Of a DNA stretch of 64,000 nt, positions 1-8,509 are shown in pieces (position 1 is the first letter of the stretch; the number at the start of each line of letters is the position of its first letter). The notes below the pieces were generated by a model. The model searched no databases, had not been told where the DNA came from, and saw nothing but the letters and a program-made list of their open reading frames with translations. Position numbers and translations under genes: made by a program. This DNA is from Tuwongella immobilis. GTDB taxonomy: Bacteria; Planctomycetota; Planctomycetia; Gemmatales; Gemmataceae. The stretch is from positions 6,362,920 to 6,426,919 of the forward strand of contig NZ_LR593887.1 of the NCBI RefSeq assembly GCF_901538355.1, in the 5' to 3' direction.

Positions 1-543
1 ACTGCCGAGAAGGCGATGGACGCGATTCAGGAAACGCAGTCGATTGTCGAAGACCTCACGGGTAAACTGAATTGCAAGCCCGAAGAGTTGGCGACGCGAC
101 TGACGGCCCTGCAAGACGAAATCAAGCGGCTGCAAACCGCCGCGAAGAAAGCCGCCATTGCGGAGGTGGGCAACACCATCGATCGGCTGATCGCCTCGGC
201 CACGGTCATCAACGGCAGCAAACTGGTGATTGGCGAACTGCCCGCCGTCCCGATGGACGCGGTGCGTTCGCAGATCGAAGGCATGCGGCAAAAAGCAGGC
301 TCGGCGGTGATCGCGCTGGCCTGGGCCGATGATGGCAAAGCGTCGTTGTTGGTGGCGTTGACGGAAGACCTGGTGGCCAAAGGACTTTCGGCCAGCGAAC
401 TCATGAAGCCAATCGCTGCCACGGTCGGCGGCGGCGGCGGCGGCAAGCGACCCGAACTCGCTCAAGCCGGGGGCAAGGATGTGAGCAAAATCCCCGATGC
501 GCTCGCAACCGCCACCCAACTGGCCACCAACGCCCTGAGTTGA
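1..543 (+). CDS. alaS: alanyl-tRNA synthetase, C-terminal part (truncated by window edge)
   Basis: The reading frame is open from the first base, so this is the last 180 residues of a longer protein. It ends with a glycine run followed by a segment of the form GKRPELAQAGGKD and then IPDAL, which is the signature of the DHHA1/C-Ala domain closing bacterial alanyl-tRNA synthetases. Before it lies a helical, lysine/alanine-rich stretch typical of the linker ahead of that domain. The enzyme charges tRNA-Ala in the cytoplasm; the catalytic and editing domains lie outside the window. The next gene starts 167 bases downstream on the same strand. Confidence 0.9.
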   Translation, partial: TAEKAMDAIQETQSIVEDLTGKLNCKPEELATRLTALQDEIKRLQTAAKKAAIAEVGNTIDRLIASATVINGSKLVIGELPAVPMDAVRSQIEGMRQKAGSAVIALAWADDGKASLLVALTEDLVAKGLSASELMKPIAATVGGGGGGKRPELAQAGGKDVSKIPDALATATQLATNALS

Positions 544-710
544 TTGGGAAGTCGATCGTCTCCGTTGATGTGCGGCTGCTCCGCAATCACACGACGATCA
601 CTCCGCAATCGTTTTTGGGTCATTTTGAGATTGTGGTCGAGCGCGGCCCACCGCCTCGGCCACGATCCCGGCAATCGGTATCATCCGACTATTCGCCTGG
701 AGTGCCCCGA

Positions 711-1154
711 ATGACCGAGTCCCTTCCCGAATCCGATCCCCGATTTCCCAGCGGTCGCTGGGTGGGGTTCTTCTTGCAAAAACAGCTTCCCGGCAAGCAT
801 CAAATGGAATTGCTGCTCACCTTTGCGAATGGCCGCATTCGGGGAGAGGGGCGCGATCTCGTCGGCGAATTCACCATCAACGGCATCTACGAACTTGCCG
901 ATGGAACGTGTCGCTGGATGAAACACTACTTGGGCAAGCACAGCGTTCACTATCGCGGCTTCAACGAAGGCAAAGGCATTTGGGGCACCTGGCAGTTGGA
1001 AACCATGGGCGAGCGCTGGACCGGCGGATTTCACATCTGGCCCGAAGGCATGGCCGCGCCAGACGGCTCCACACTCGCGGAATCGATCGAAGAACCCGTT
1101 GATGCCGAGGAAGCCTTCGTCGTCAACGAATTGCGAAGATCGGCGAATGGCTGA
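711..1154 (+). CDS. hypothetical protein, 147 aa
   Basis: I do not recognise the family. The frame is open from 540, but residues upstream of the ATG at 711 look like noncoding translation, so 711 is chosen. The protein opens with a phrase like SGRWVGFFLQ and is rich in tryptophan, glycine and aromatic residues (GIWGTWQLE, GGFHIWPEG), suggesting a small soluble beta-sheet protein that could bind a ligand. There is no signal peptide or membrane segment. It follows alaS on the same strand and is convergent with the DNA-repair gene ending at 1290. The antisense frame is also long, but the plus-strand protein has the more natural composition. Confidence 0.6.
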   Translation: MTESLPESDPRFPSGRWVGFFLQKQLPGKHQMELLLTFANGRIRGEGRDLVGEFTINGIYELADGTCRWMKHYLGKHSVHYRGFNEGKGIWGTWQLETMGERWTGGFHIWPEGMAAPDGSTLAESIEEPVDAEEAFVVNELRRSANG

Positions 1155-1289
1155 CACGGGCGGCCCAATCGTGATCCCAAACCGATCGCCCACGATTCCA
1201 CAAGGGCTCATCGACCGACGCAATCCGCGATCGATTCGTGATCCCATGCGGAAAACGCGGGCAATCGCCCCACTGCCACGATCGGTGGC

Positions 1290-2780
1290 TCAATCGGTCG
1301 CCCCCATCTCGCCAGCGGGCAATTGCCAATCGATGGGGGATTGGCCCCATTGTTCGAGTTGGTCGTTGATTTGCGAAAACGGGCGAGTGCCGAGGAACTT
1401 CTTGACCGACAGCGGCGAGGGGTGTGCGGATTGAATGATCCGATGCCGCGATTGATCGATTAACGGCACTTTCTTCTGTGCATACCCGCCCCACAGCACA
1501 AAGACAATCGGCTGACTGCGTGCGGAAAGCGTGCGAATCACCGCATCCGTAAAGCGTTCCCAGCCTTGATCTTTGTGCGAATTCGCCTCGTGTGCCCGCA
1601 CGGTCAGTACCGCATTCATCAGCAGCACACCCCGTTTCGCCCACGCTTCCAAACAACCATGTTTGGGCGGCGAAATGCCAAGATCGCTCTGCAATTCCTT
1701 GTAGATATTTTTCAGCGACGGCGGAATCGCAATCCCGTGCCGCACCGAGAAGCACAGCCCATGGGCCTGGTTGTTATCGTGATACGGATCTTGCCCCAAC
1801 AGCAGCACCCGCACCGAATCGACTGGCGTATAGCGAAAGGCGTTGAAGACATCTTCCGGCGGCGGAAACACCTCATTCGCGGCCCGCTCCGCCGTCACAA
1901 ACTCCGACAGCTTCTGGAAATACGGCATCGTCAATTCCGCACCCAGCAGCGCAGCCCAATCCGGTGGCAGCGCATTGGGATCGCCCGCCCCGGTGCCAGC
2001 GGCCAAAGTGGGGATCGCCGCCGGATTCGCTGTCGGATTCGCTGCCGCTTCCCCAATCGGGGCATCGGTGGCACTCTCCGTGGTATCAAACAATTCTGGC
2101 GTGGGCGCGGCGGCGGCTTTCGATTTTTTCGGCTTGGGATTGCTCATGGTCAGACTCGCAACAGGGGGAAGACCAACCCGCGGACAATGTTCGGACAACA
2201 CACAATTCGCACAGTCGGGATTCGCCGATGTGCAGACCCGCCGCCCATGCAACACCAGCGACGGCCCCAACTCCAACCACTGCGATTTCGGCACTTTCCG
2301 CATCAGATCCGCTTCGATTTTCTCCGGCGTGCTTTCCGTCGTCAGCCCCATGCGGGGAGCAACGCGGTGCCCGTGCGTATCGACGATGATTCCTGAGGGC
2401 ACCCGAAACGCCACACACAGCACCACATTCGCCGTCTTGCGGCCAATGCCCGGTAGCGATGTCAGCCCATCCATCGTCTTGGGCACCTCGCCGCGAAAAT
2501 CACGCAACAGTGCCTGACAGACCAACTGCAACCGTTCCGCCTTCTTCTGATAGAATCCCGTCGATTTGATGACTTCTTCGAGTTCGCTCCGATCCGCCGC
2601 CGCCAGACTCGCGGCATCGGGATACCGGGCGAACAGCGTTGGCGTCACCCGATTCACCCGTTCATCCGTGCATTGCGCCGCCAAAATCGTCGCCATCAGC
2701 AATTGAAAGGGATTTTCCCAATTCAGTTCGTAGGTGGCTCCGGGATAAGCCGCAATCAATTCATCAATGATGGCTTGCAT
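1290..2780 (-). CDS. endonuclease III - uracil-DNA glycosylase fusion protein, 496 aa
   Basis: Two base-excision-repair enzymes in one frame. Residues 1-205 are endonuclease III (Nth): helix-hairpin-helix LPGIGRKTANVV with catalytic Lys115, VDTH with catalytic Asp134, and four iron-sulfur cysteines at 183, 190, 193 and 199 in the family spacing C-x6-C-x2-C-x5-C. Residues 206-275 are an Ala/Pro-rich linker. Residues 276-496 are a full family-1 uracil-DNA glycosylase (Ung) with GQDPYH (catalytic Asp331) and HPSPLS at 453-458. The ATG at 2780 has a GGGGAG ribosome site at good spacing. An internal ATG (residue 212) has no clear ribosome site and no stop codon separates the two halves, so a real fusion is favoured. 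It would remove oxidised pyrimidines and uracil. Confidence 0.88.
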   Translation of the reverse strand: MQAIIDELIAAYPGATYELNWENPFQLLMATILAAQCTDERVNRVTPTLFARYPDAASLAAADRSELEEVIKSTGFYQKKAERLQLVCQALLRDFRGEVPKTMDGLTSLPGIGRKTANVVLCVAFRVPSGIIVDTHGHRVAPRMGLTTESTPEKIEADLMRKVPKSQWLELGPSLVLHGRRVCTSANPDCANCVLSEHCPRVGLPPVASLTMSNPKPKKSKAAAAPTPELFDTTESATDAPIGEAAANPTANPAAIPTLAAGTGAGDPNALPPDWAALLGAELTMPYFQKLSEFVTAERAANEVFPPPEDVFNAFRYTPVDSVRVLLLGQDPYHDNNQAHGLCFSVRHGIAIPPSLKNIYKELQSDLGISPPKHGCLEAWAKRGVLLMNAVLTVRAHEANSHKDQGWERFTDAVIRTLSARSQPIVFVLWGGYAQKKVPLIDQSRHRIIQSAHPSPLSVKKFLGTRPFSQINDQLEQWGQSPIDWQLPAGEMGATD

Positions 2781-2834
2781 CTGGAATTTCTCCCCACTCA
2801 GGTGATGGGTGGAGTGTACCGAGTGATGAACGCA

Positions 2835-2882
2835 AATGCACCCTCGGTTGTCGAATTTTTTTCGACAATTCGAGGGTGCATT
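2835..2882. terminator. long hairpin between the HEAT-repeat gene and nth-ung
   Basis: A nearly perfect inverted repeat of about 20 bp. The left arm begins AATGCACCCTCG and continues TTGTCGAA, the right arm mirrors it with a one-base bulge, and the loop is a short T run. It lies between two minus-strand genes. There is no U-tract after the stem on the minus strand, so it may be a processing or attenuation hairpin rather than a classical terminator. Confidence 0.5.
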
Positions 2883-2947
2883 CCGCCAGTTCGCAGTCAT
2901 CATCGCCCGCGCCGCCCGCATCGCCCGCCAGACCGAATCGGCATCAC

Positions 2948-5900
2948 TCAGCGATCCAGCTTGGCCAGCGCATCCACCACTGCGAGTTGCACTTGGAAAT
3001 CGGGTTCCGTGCGTCGCATCGTCCGCAGTTTGGCAAGCGCCGGGCGAGCGGCCGCTCCCAAATTGGTCAGCGTCTGCACGGCCCACTTGCGAACCTTCGC
3101 ATCGCGGTGATCCAGCAGTTGGATCAGCGCCGCCACCGCGTTCGCACCCACCTGCTTGGGCATGACTTTTTCCGGGTCGAGTCGGAACGCGGGGTCGGCC
3201 AATAACGCCAACAGCCGATCAAAATCCGCATCGCCAAACGGCCCCAAATTCGGCAACAGCCCGATCAGAAATTCCCGCATCAGGCCATCGCGCTCATCGG
3301 GAATCGCGTGCAGCACCGTCTTGGCGACGCTGCCCAATTCGCCGTCGCTTTGCCGAAATGCTTTGCTCACCACGCTTTGCAGCAATTGCCGTTCGCGTTC
3401 ATCGGCGGCGGTCTTGCCATCGCGGACGAGTTCGAGCAATCGCTCAGCATGCTTGGCGTTCAATTTCGGCAATTGGGTCAGACCCAACGCCGCCCCGAAT
3501 CGCACTTGCGAATCGGCATCTTTGGTGGCCGCAAACAGCCCAGCGGTGACATCGGGAATCGCCCGCGGCATCGCCAAAATCGCTTGAATCGCCGCACGAC
3601 GCACCTCGACATCGGGATCATCCAAGCGAGCCCGCAGCGCCAAACTCGCCGAGCTTGCCGCCGGCCCCAACTCCGCCAATCGACGGCAGGCCCGCAGCCG
3701 CTCCTCGGTGGTGCCATTGCGGAGATTGCGCACACAAACTTCGAGCGAATCACCACCCGCATTCGGCCTCACGGAATCACTCGGCTGGCGCGTTTGAATC
3801 GCCGAATTTCGCGGCGCATCCGACTTCGCCATCGCTTGCGGATTGGCCGCCGGTTCGGGACGTGGTCCGACTTGCGATGGGATGCGATCCGTGCGAGGAA
3901 TCACCGCATCGCCCGGCGAAGTGGGTTCGACATTCGCCGCCGGATCCGCCCGCTCTGCCGGGAGATCCGCCGATGCCCCATCCAGCCGCGCCAAAAGATC
4001 CGCAGCCCCGACACGCTCCTGCTCATTCGCGGAATCCAACAGCGGCAGCATGCGCATCTGGAGCATCGCTCGCACCGATAGGCGACTGCACAATTGTGTC
4101 ATCTGCTGAATTTTGCGATCCTGCTGTTCCGGAGTCAATTTCAGGAATCGCGTGGAGAACGTATCGTCCCACAATTCCGGGAGTGCGGCCACTTTGCCGG
4201 ACATCGCCACCACTTGGGCCAATGAGCGTTGTTCGTTCCGCAGTTGCGATTTCAGCCAGACGATTTTCCCCGCATTCGTTGCATTCGTCGATTCCGCATC
4301 GTTCGGCTGCAACTCCCTGATGGCAAAGCGGATGGCGTCATGCGTGGTCGAATCGACCGACTCGCGGGCCAGTTCCGCAGTCGTCGCCGGACGCAACCGC
4401 ACCAGATAATCGTATCGCTGGAAATTCGGCCACGGACCGGGATTGGCCACCGGCTGTTCCACCGAGAAATCCTGAATCAAATACGTCTGATTGGCCTGCA
4501 CAAACGAGCCGTTATTCGCCTCGTAATACGCGGGCGTGTTGGCCATCGCCGGCAATGGTTTGGTGGGGTCGGGAATCGCCCCACGGACAATCGTGCGGTC
4601 GTTGGCCTGGAATGTCGGTGGGTGACAGAGCAGACAATTCGCCAAGTGATTGACGCGGATCATTTCACGCACCATGGGCTTGGTGCCGGGCAGTTCTTCC
4701 GACTGAAATGGCGATTGCGGCACGGGTTGCGTCAGCAGATAGTGCAGATCCGGCAGGACCGCATGGGCACGCAGTTCGACGATCGCCTCCGCCGCATGCT
4801 CCGCCGCACGGGGCCAGGGATGCCGAAAGCCGCTCAGCAACACCGGCAGATAGTCCGCCTCGGCTCGGCCTCGCAGCGCAGCCACCGCCTGCGCTCGCCG
4901 ATCCGCCGCCAAATCAAACAGCGCCCACTGGGCCAGCATGCGCGTGGCTTCCGCCTCCGGCATCGACGCGAGCAGTTCCAGCACCACTTCGCGGGTCGAT
5001 CGGGATTCCGGCTGAAGCAGTTGTTGATAGCACGAAAGCGCCGCAGGTCGCGCCCAGCGGTCCCGTTGGTCGGCAAAAGTCTGCCGAAGTCGGTCTGGAT
5101 CGGGTCGAGAGTCGGCCTGATCGCGCGAGCAGTCGGCAATGAGCTGCCTTGTCCAGATCGACGCTTGGCGTAAGTCGGCGGCTTGTTCCTTGCTCAGATG
5201 CGATTCCATGCCCATGCGGTAGCCCAATCCGGCGAGATCCAACCGCCGGTTGGCCAGCATCATCGGCCCCAGATACATGCCGTGCGATTGCTGCACATTC
5301 TTGGCCACCTGAATCAAATTGGTCGCCGTGTGCGGTTCGCGGGGCGTATTCAGACTGATTTCCGGGGCGAGTTGCAGTTCCCGTCGCAAGGATTCTTCAT
5401 CCCGCAGATTGATTCGCCGCGCCAGCAATTTCCCCAGCGCTGCTCCGCCGGGCACCACCGATTTCGAGGGACCTTTCGGCTCGACTTCGGGCTTGGGCAC
5501 CACCGGCTTTTCCACCATCACTGGCGGTTTCGGCACCACCGACGGCTCCACGGCGGGCGGCATCCGCTCGGGATTGCCACGCGCGAGATCTCCCGGCGCG
5601 ATCGTCGCCGCTGGCGCATCGGCCACCGATTTCGGCGCGGGTTCGACGGGTATCATCGGGTTGCGAATGCTCGGCACCACCGGCAGCGATTCGGTCGGAA
5701 CTGGTTGCGGAATCACCAGTTGCGGTGCATCTGCATCATTCATCCGCGTCGGCGGCGGAATGGTCGGTTCGCTGACGGGCGCGGGCAGACCATCTGAGGC
5801 GGGCAGCGTTTCGCTCGGCGGAAGATCGGTCAGCCCAGTATCGGCGATTGGGCCAGCATTGGCGATTGGACCGGCATCCGCGATCAGGCCAGCATCGGGG

Positions 5901-6247
5901 GTGAACGGCGGGATCTGCTTGTGGCCCCAGTGCATGCGGAACCACTCGCGGCCCAGCACCCCGGCAAGTGCCAGAAAGACCAGCAGTGCCAGAATCATCG
6001 CCCCACGACCGCGACGCGGCGGAGTGAGCGACGCACTTGGTGCGGGCACAATGCGGGTCGGCTCGGGCGGCAGGTGGATGCCGCTTGTCGGCACAGGCAC
6101 CGGCAGCGTCTCCCCACCGTGACGTAAGTTTTCGTGTGTCACCAGGTTGGGACTACCATACTGGGCACAGAAGACGAGTTTGCCCAGATCGGATTCCGCC
6201 ACCTCAATACGATCCCGACAGCACGGGCAAATCAGATAGGTTGCCAT
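2948..6247 (-). CDS. membrane-anchored HEAT-repeat protein with zinc-ribbon and CxxCH haem motif, 1099 aa
   Basis: The ATG at 6247 has AAGGAA upstream. The N-terminus (residues 1-30) has a CPCC...C cluster like a small zinc ribbon. A Pro-rich stretch is followed by one hydrophobic segment near residues 85-105 (MILALLVFLALAG), so most of the protein is probably outside the cytoplasm. A long low-complexity Pro/Ala/Val linker follows. A CLLCH motif near residue 540 is the covalent haem c signature. The C-terminal third carries HEAT-like helical repeats (LDDPDVEVRRAAIQAI, LDHRDAKVRKWAVQTL). Planctomycetes often combine c-type haem and HEAT repeats in surface proteins; substrate and partner are unknown. 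It lies downstream of the GTPase cassette in the same orientation, 43 bases after the GTPase gene, so co-transcription is possible. Confidence 0.75.
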   Translation of the reverse strand: MATYLICPCCRDRIEVAESDLGKLVFCAQYGSPNLVTHENLRHGGETLPVPVPTSGIHLPPEPTRIVPAPSASLTPPRRGRGAMILALLVFLALAGVLGREWFRMHWGHKQIPPFTPDAGLIADAGPIANAGPIADTGLTDLPPSETLPASDGLPAPVSEPTIPPPTRMNDADAPQLVIPQPVPTESLPVVPSIRNPMIPVEPAPKSVADAPAATIAPGDLARGNPERMPPAVEPSVVPKPPVMVEKPVVPKPEVEPKGPSKSVVPGGAALGKLLARRINLRDEESLRRELQLAPEISLNTPREPHTATNLIQVAKNVQQSHGMYLGPMMLANRRLDLAGLGYRMGMESHLSKEQAADLRQASIWTRQLIADCSRDQADSRPDPDRLRQTFADQRDRWARPAALSCYQQLLQPESRSTREVVLELLASMPEAEATRMLAQWALFDLAADRRAQAVAALRGRAEADYLPVLLSGFRHPWPRAAEHAAEAIVELRAHAVLPDLHYLLTQPVPQSPFQSEELPGTKPMVREMIRVNHLANCLLCHPPTFQANDRTIVRGAIPDPTKPLPAMANTPAYYEANNGSFVQANQTYLIQDFSVEQPVANPGPWPNFQRYDYLVRLRPATTAELARESVDSTTHDAIRFAIRELQPNDAESTNATNAGKIVWLKSQLRNEQRSLAQVVAMSGKVAALPELWDDTFSTRFLKLTPEQQDRKIQQMTQLCSRLSVRAMLQMRMLPLLDSANEQERVGAADLLARLDGASADLPAERADPAANVEPTSPGDAVIPRTDRIPSQVGPRPEPAANPQAMAKSDAPRNSAIQTRQPSDSVRPNAGGDSLEVCVRNLRNGTTEERLRACRRLAELGPAASSASLALRARLDDPDVEVRRAAIQAILAMPRAIPDVTAGLFAATKDADSQVRFGAALGLTQLPKLNAKHAERLLELVRDGKTAADERERQLLQSVVSKAFRQSDGELGSVAKTVLHAIPDERDGLMREFLIGLLPNLGPFGDADFDRLLALLADPAFRLDPEKVMPKQVGANAVAALIQLLDHRDAKVRKWAVQTLTNLGAAARPALAKLRTMRRTEPDFQVQLAVVDALAKLDR

Positions 6248-6290
6248 GGAGTGTTCCTTGGGTTCTCTGCCGGGATGGGGCGGCGTTTGC

Positions 6291-8420
6291 TCAGCCGAAC
6301 CATCCTCCCCGTCGTTCATCCTGAATATCCCGCGTGCGATTCTGCGTAATCTGATTACCCCGCAGCAGTTGCGTTTGGCTTGCAGTGCGGGCAATGAAGA
6401 TTCCGTATCGCTGATTCAATCGAAACGTGTTGTGATCCACGATGGGCCGGGCCGTGTCACCAACCAGGACTCCATCATATTGATTATCCTCACACAGGTT
6501 TGCTTTCAAGCGTCCGCCGGAATTTCCTTCCAAAACGATGCCGGCACGCTGATTTTGGACGCAGCGATTTTCTTCCGCGTCGAGTTCGGCCTGTCCCTGG
6601 TAGAGAATCCCCACCAGATTTTCGATGCATTCGTTCTGAACGAGCATCCCCTTGGCGGATTCGGTGAGCGCGATTCCGGCTTGGGTGTTCTTTTTGCAGG
6701 CATTCTTGTGCAACTGCCAATTCGCGTCGCGCACCAGACGAATGCCGTGGATTCGGTTCCCCTCGATGCGATTTTGCTCGATTTTCCCGTGCGAGCCATC
6801 GCGCAGATCGATTCCGTACTCCGTGTTATCCATGAGAAAATTGCCGGTAATGGCGGCATTCTGGGTGCGTTCCATGCGGATGCCGCGCTTGTTGTTCAGG
6901 CATCGGGTTTGCGTGATGGTGGCCTTGCCATCGGAAAGCCAGTGGATGCCGGATCGCTCGTTGAATTGGCACAGGCAGCCGATCAATTCCAGCGATGCGT
7001 TGCGATGCACCTGCACGCCGTCGCCTTGGTTATAGGTGAATTCGCACTGCACCAGTCGGCCGTTCATTCCGCCGGAAACAATCAACCCCGACCCGGTGGT
7101 GCCGGTTCCTTCGCTGCGTCCACCGCGGATGCGGCAGCGTTCCATCAGCACTTTGCCGCTGGTCACGCGGACAACATCGGCCCCGGCATTTCCGGCATGC
7201 TCGATGGTTAAGTTGCGCAGTTCCAGGCCGCCGGCTTCCGGTGCATGGGAATGAATGACGTATTCATCCTTCATGCAGCGGATGATGGTATTTTCCAGGC
7301 CGCTTCCATGCAGGCGCAGCGTGCGGCGGCTGACAATTGGTTCTGGCAGCAGGTAGGTGCCCGGTTCCAGGGTGATAATCGCCCCAGCGGGAGCGGCTTG
7401 GATCGCTTCCGGCAGCGACAGATACAGGCTACGCTGCTGGCCGACTTGCACCCACACGCCGGAGTGCTGACTGCGCCACAGCCAGAAGATGGGGGCCATC
7501 ACGCCGCGTGGCATGGGGGCGACTTCCATCCGCGAGCCATCTGCGCTCGTGCCCAGTGCAGAGACGATGCAGTAGCGCACCTCTCGAAAACTTTCTCGGC
7601 TGAAATTGACCAAATTATGATAACCCGATTGGGTCAACCAGCGTTCCAAATCATCGGAAATCTGTTGGAGTCGGCCCCAGGAATCGCCGCGTGGATCGAG
7701 TCGATCGTTCTGCAGAAATTCGCTACACGATGCGGGCAATTCCGGCATTTCGAGCAGTAGATCGCCTTTGGTCAGCACCAAAATCAGCGTTTGTTGCTTG
7801 GGATTGCCCCCCATTTCGATCATGGCTTGCTGATAAATCGTGAGCATGTCGCTCAATTGCGTAGGCCGATCCAAGTCGGACAAACTCACCAGCCAAATAA
7901 TGCTGGGCGAGTTGCGCACATATCGCCCCGCATCGCGGAGCAGCCCGGCATCTTCAAAGGTTTCGCCGCCGGTATCGTAGATAATCAGATGATTTCCGCC
8001 GATATTCGGGACATTCGCCAACCGGAGCATCTGCGGATCGGGAAAGACACTGCGAGTCGCGTTGGACAGCCTCCCGGCTGCGCGATCTTCCAAGCGATTG
8101 CGGGCCTCACGCAGCGCGGTTTCGCTCAGCCAATGGTAATGGAAACCGGGCCAATCGCGGCCAATGCGATCGAATTCGTCCAGAAGCGCGTTGATGTACT
8201 CGGTTTTACCGTGGTTGCTCAGCCCGATGATGCTGCACGGCATGGGCGGATAGCGGTGATAATCCCGTTGATACAACATCGGGATATTCTGCGCGCGACA
8301 TTCCATTCGCGGACAACTCAGCGATCGCCCCCCGCTGGGGTCTTCGATCTCCTCAAACCGCGCGACCTCACCGTAGCAATAGGGGCAACGCATCGCAGCG
8401 ACGGTCGTGGCAGGCATCAT
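6291..8420 (-). CDS. GTPase-like P-loop protein fused to a right-handed parallel beta-helix, 709 aa
   Basis: Three parts are visible. Residues 12-41 form a zinc ribbon (CPYC at 12-15 and CPRMEC at 36-41). Residues 60-330 are a P-loop GTPase: Walker A GLSNHGKT at 66-73, a Walker-B/G3-like LIIYDTGGE, and LTKGD resembling the guanine-specificity NKxD. Residues 360-709 contain many short repeats rich in N, G, I and hydrophobics (for example NNKRGIRMERTQNAAITGN), typical of pectate-lyase/NosD-type beta-helices. The GTPase part resembles the family I recall as double-GTPase 2 from conflict systems. The ATG pair at 8420/8417 lies about 10 bases after GGGG; an alternative start is at 8393. It lies 89 bases downstream of the GAP1-like gene on the same strand. 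The beta-helix may recognise a polymer or partner; this is inference. Confidence 0.75.
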   Translation of the reverse strand: MMPATTVAAMRCPYCYGEVARFEEIEDPSGGRSLSCPRMECRAQNIPMLYQRDYHRYPPMPCSIIGLSNHGKTEYINALLDEFDRIGRDWPGFHYHWLSETALREARNRLEDRAAGRLSNATRSVFPDPQMLRLANVPNIGGNHLIIYDTGGETFEDAGLLRDAGRYVRNSPSIIWLVSLSDLDRPTQLSDMLTIYQQAMIEMGGNPKQQTLILVLTKGDLLLEMPELPASCSEFLQNDRLDPRGDSWGRLQQISDDLERWLTQSGYHNLVNFSRESFREVRYCIVSALGTSADGSRMEVAPMPRGVMAPIFWLWRSQHSGVWVQVGQQRSLYLSLPEAIQAAPAGAIITLEPGTYLLPEPIVSRRTLRLHGSGLENTIIRCMKDEYVIHSHAPEAGGLELRNLTIEHAGNAGADVVRVTSGKVLMERCRIRGGRSEGTGTTGSGLIVSGGMNGRLVQCEFTYNQGDGVQVHRNASLELIGCLCQFNERSGIHWLSDGKATITQTRCLNNKRGIRMERTQNAAITGNFLMDNTEYGIDLRDGSHGKIEQNRIEGNRIHGIRLVRDANWQLHKNACKKNTQAGIALTESAKGMLVQNECIENLVGILYQGQAELDAEENRCVQNQRAGIVLEGNSGGRLKANLCEDNQYDGVLVGDTARPIVDHNTFRLNQRYGIFIARTASQTQLLRGNQITQNRTRDIQDERRGGWFG

Positions 8421-8509
8421 GGTCACACATCCCCACAGACGAGCAGAAGCACGGGCCCACGTTCCAACATGCCAGTCATTCGATCCATTGTCTCGGCTCT
8501 TGTCAGCAA

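Noticed and set aside
4229-5173. 314-codon plus-strand frame
   Set aside because: Shadow of the HEAT/haem gene.
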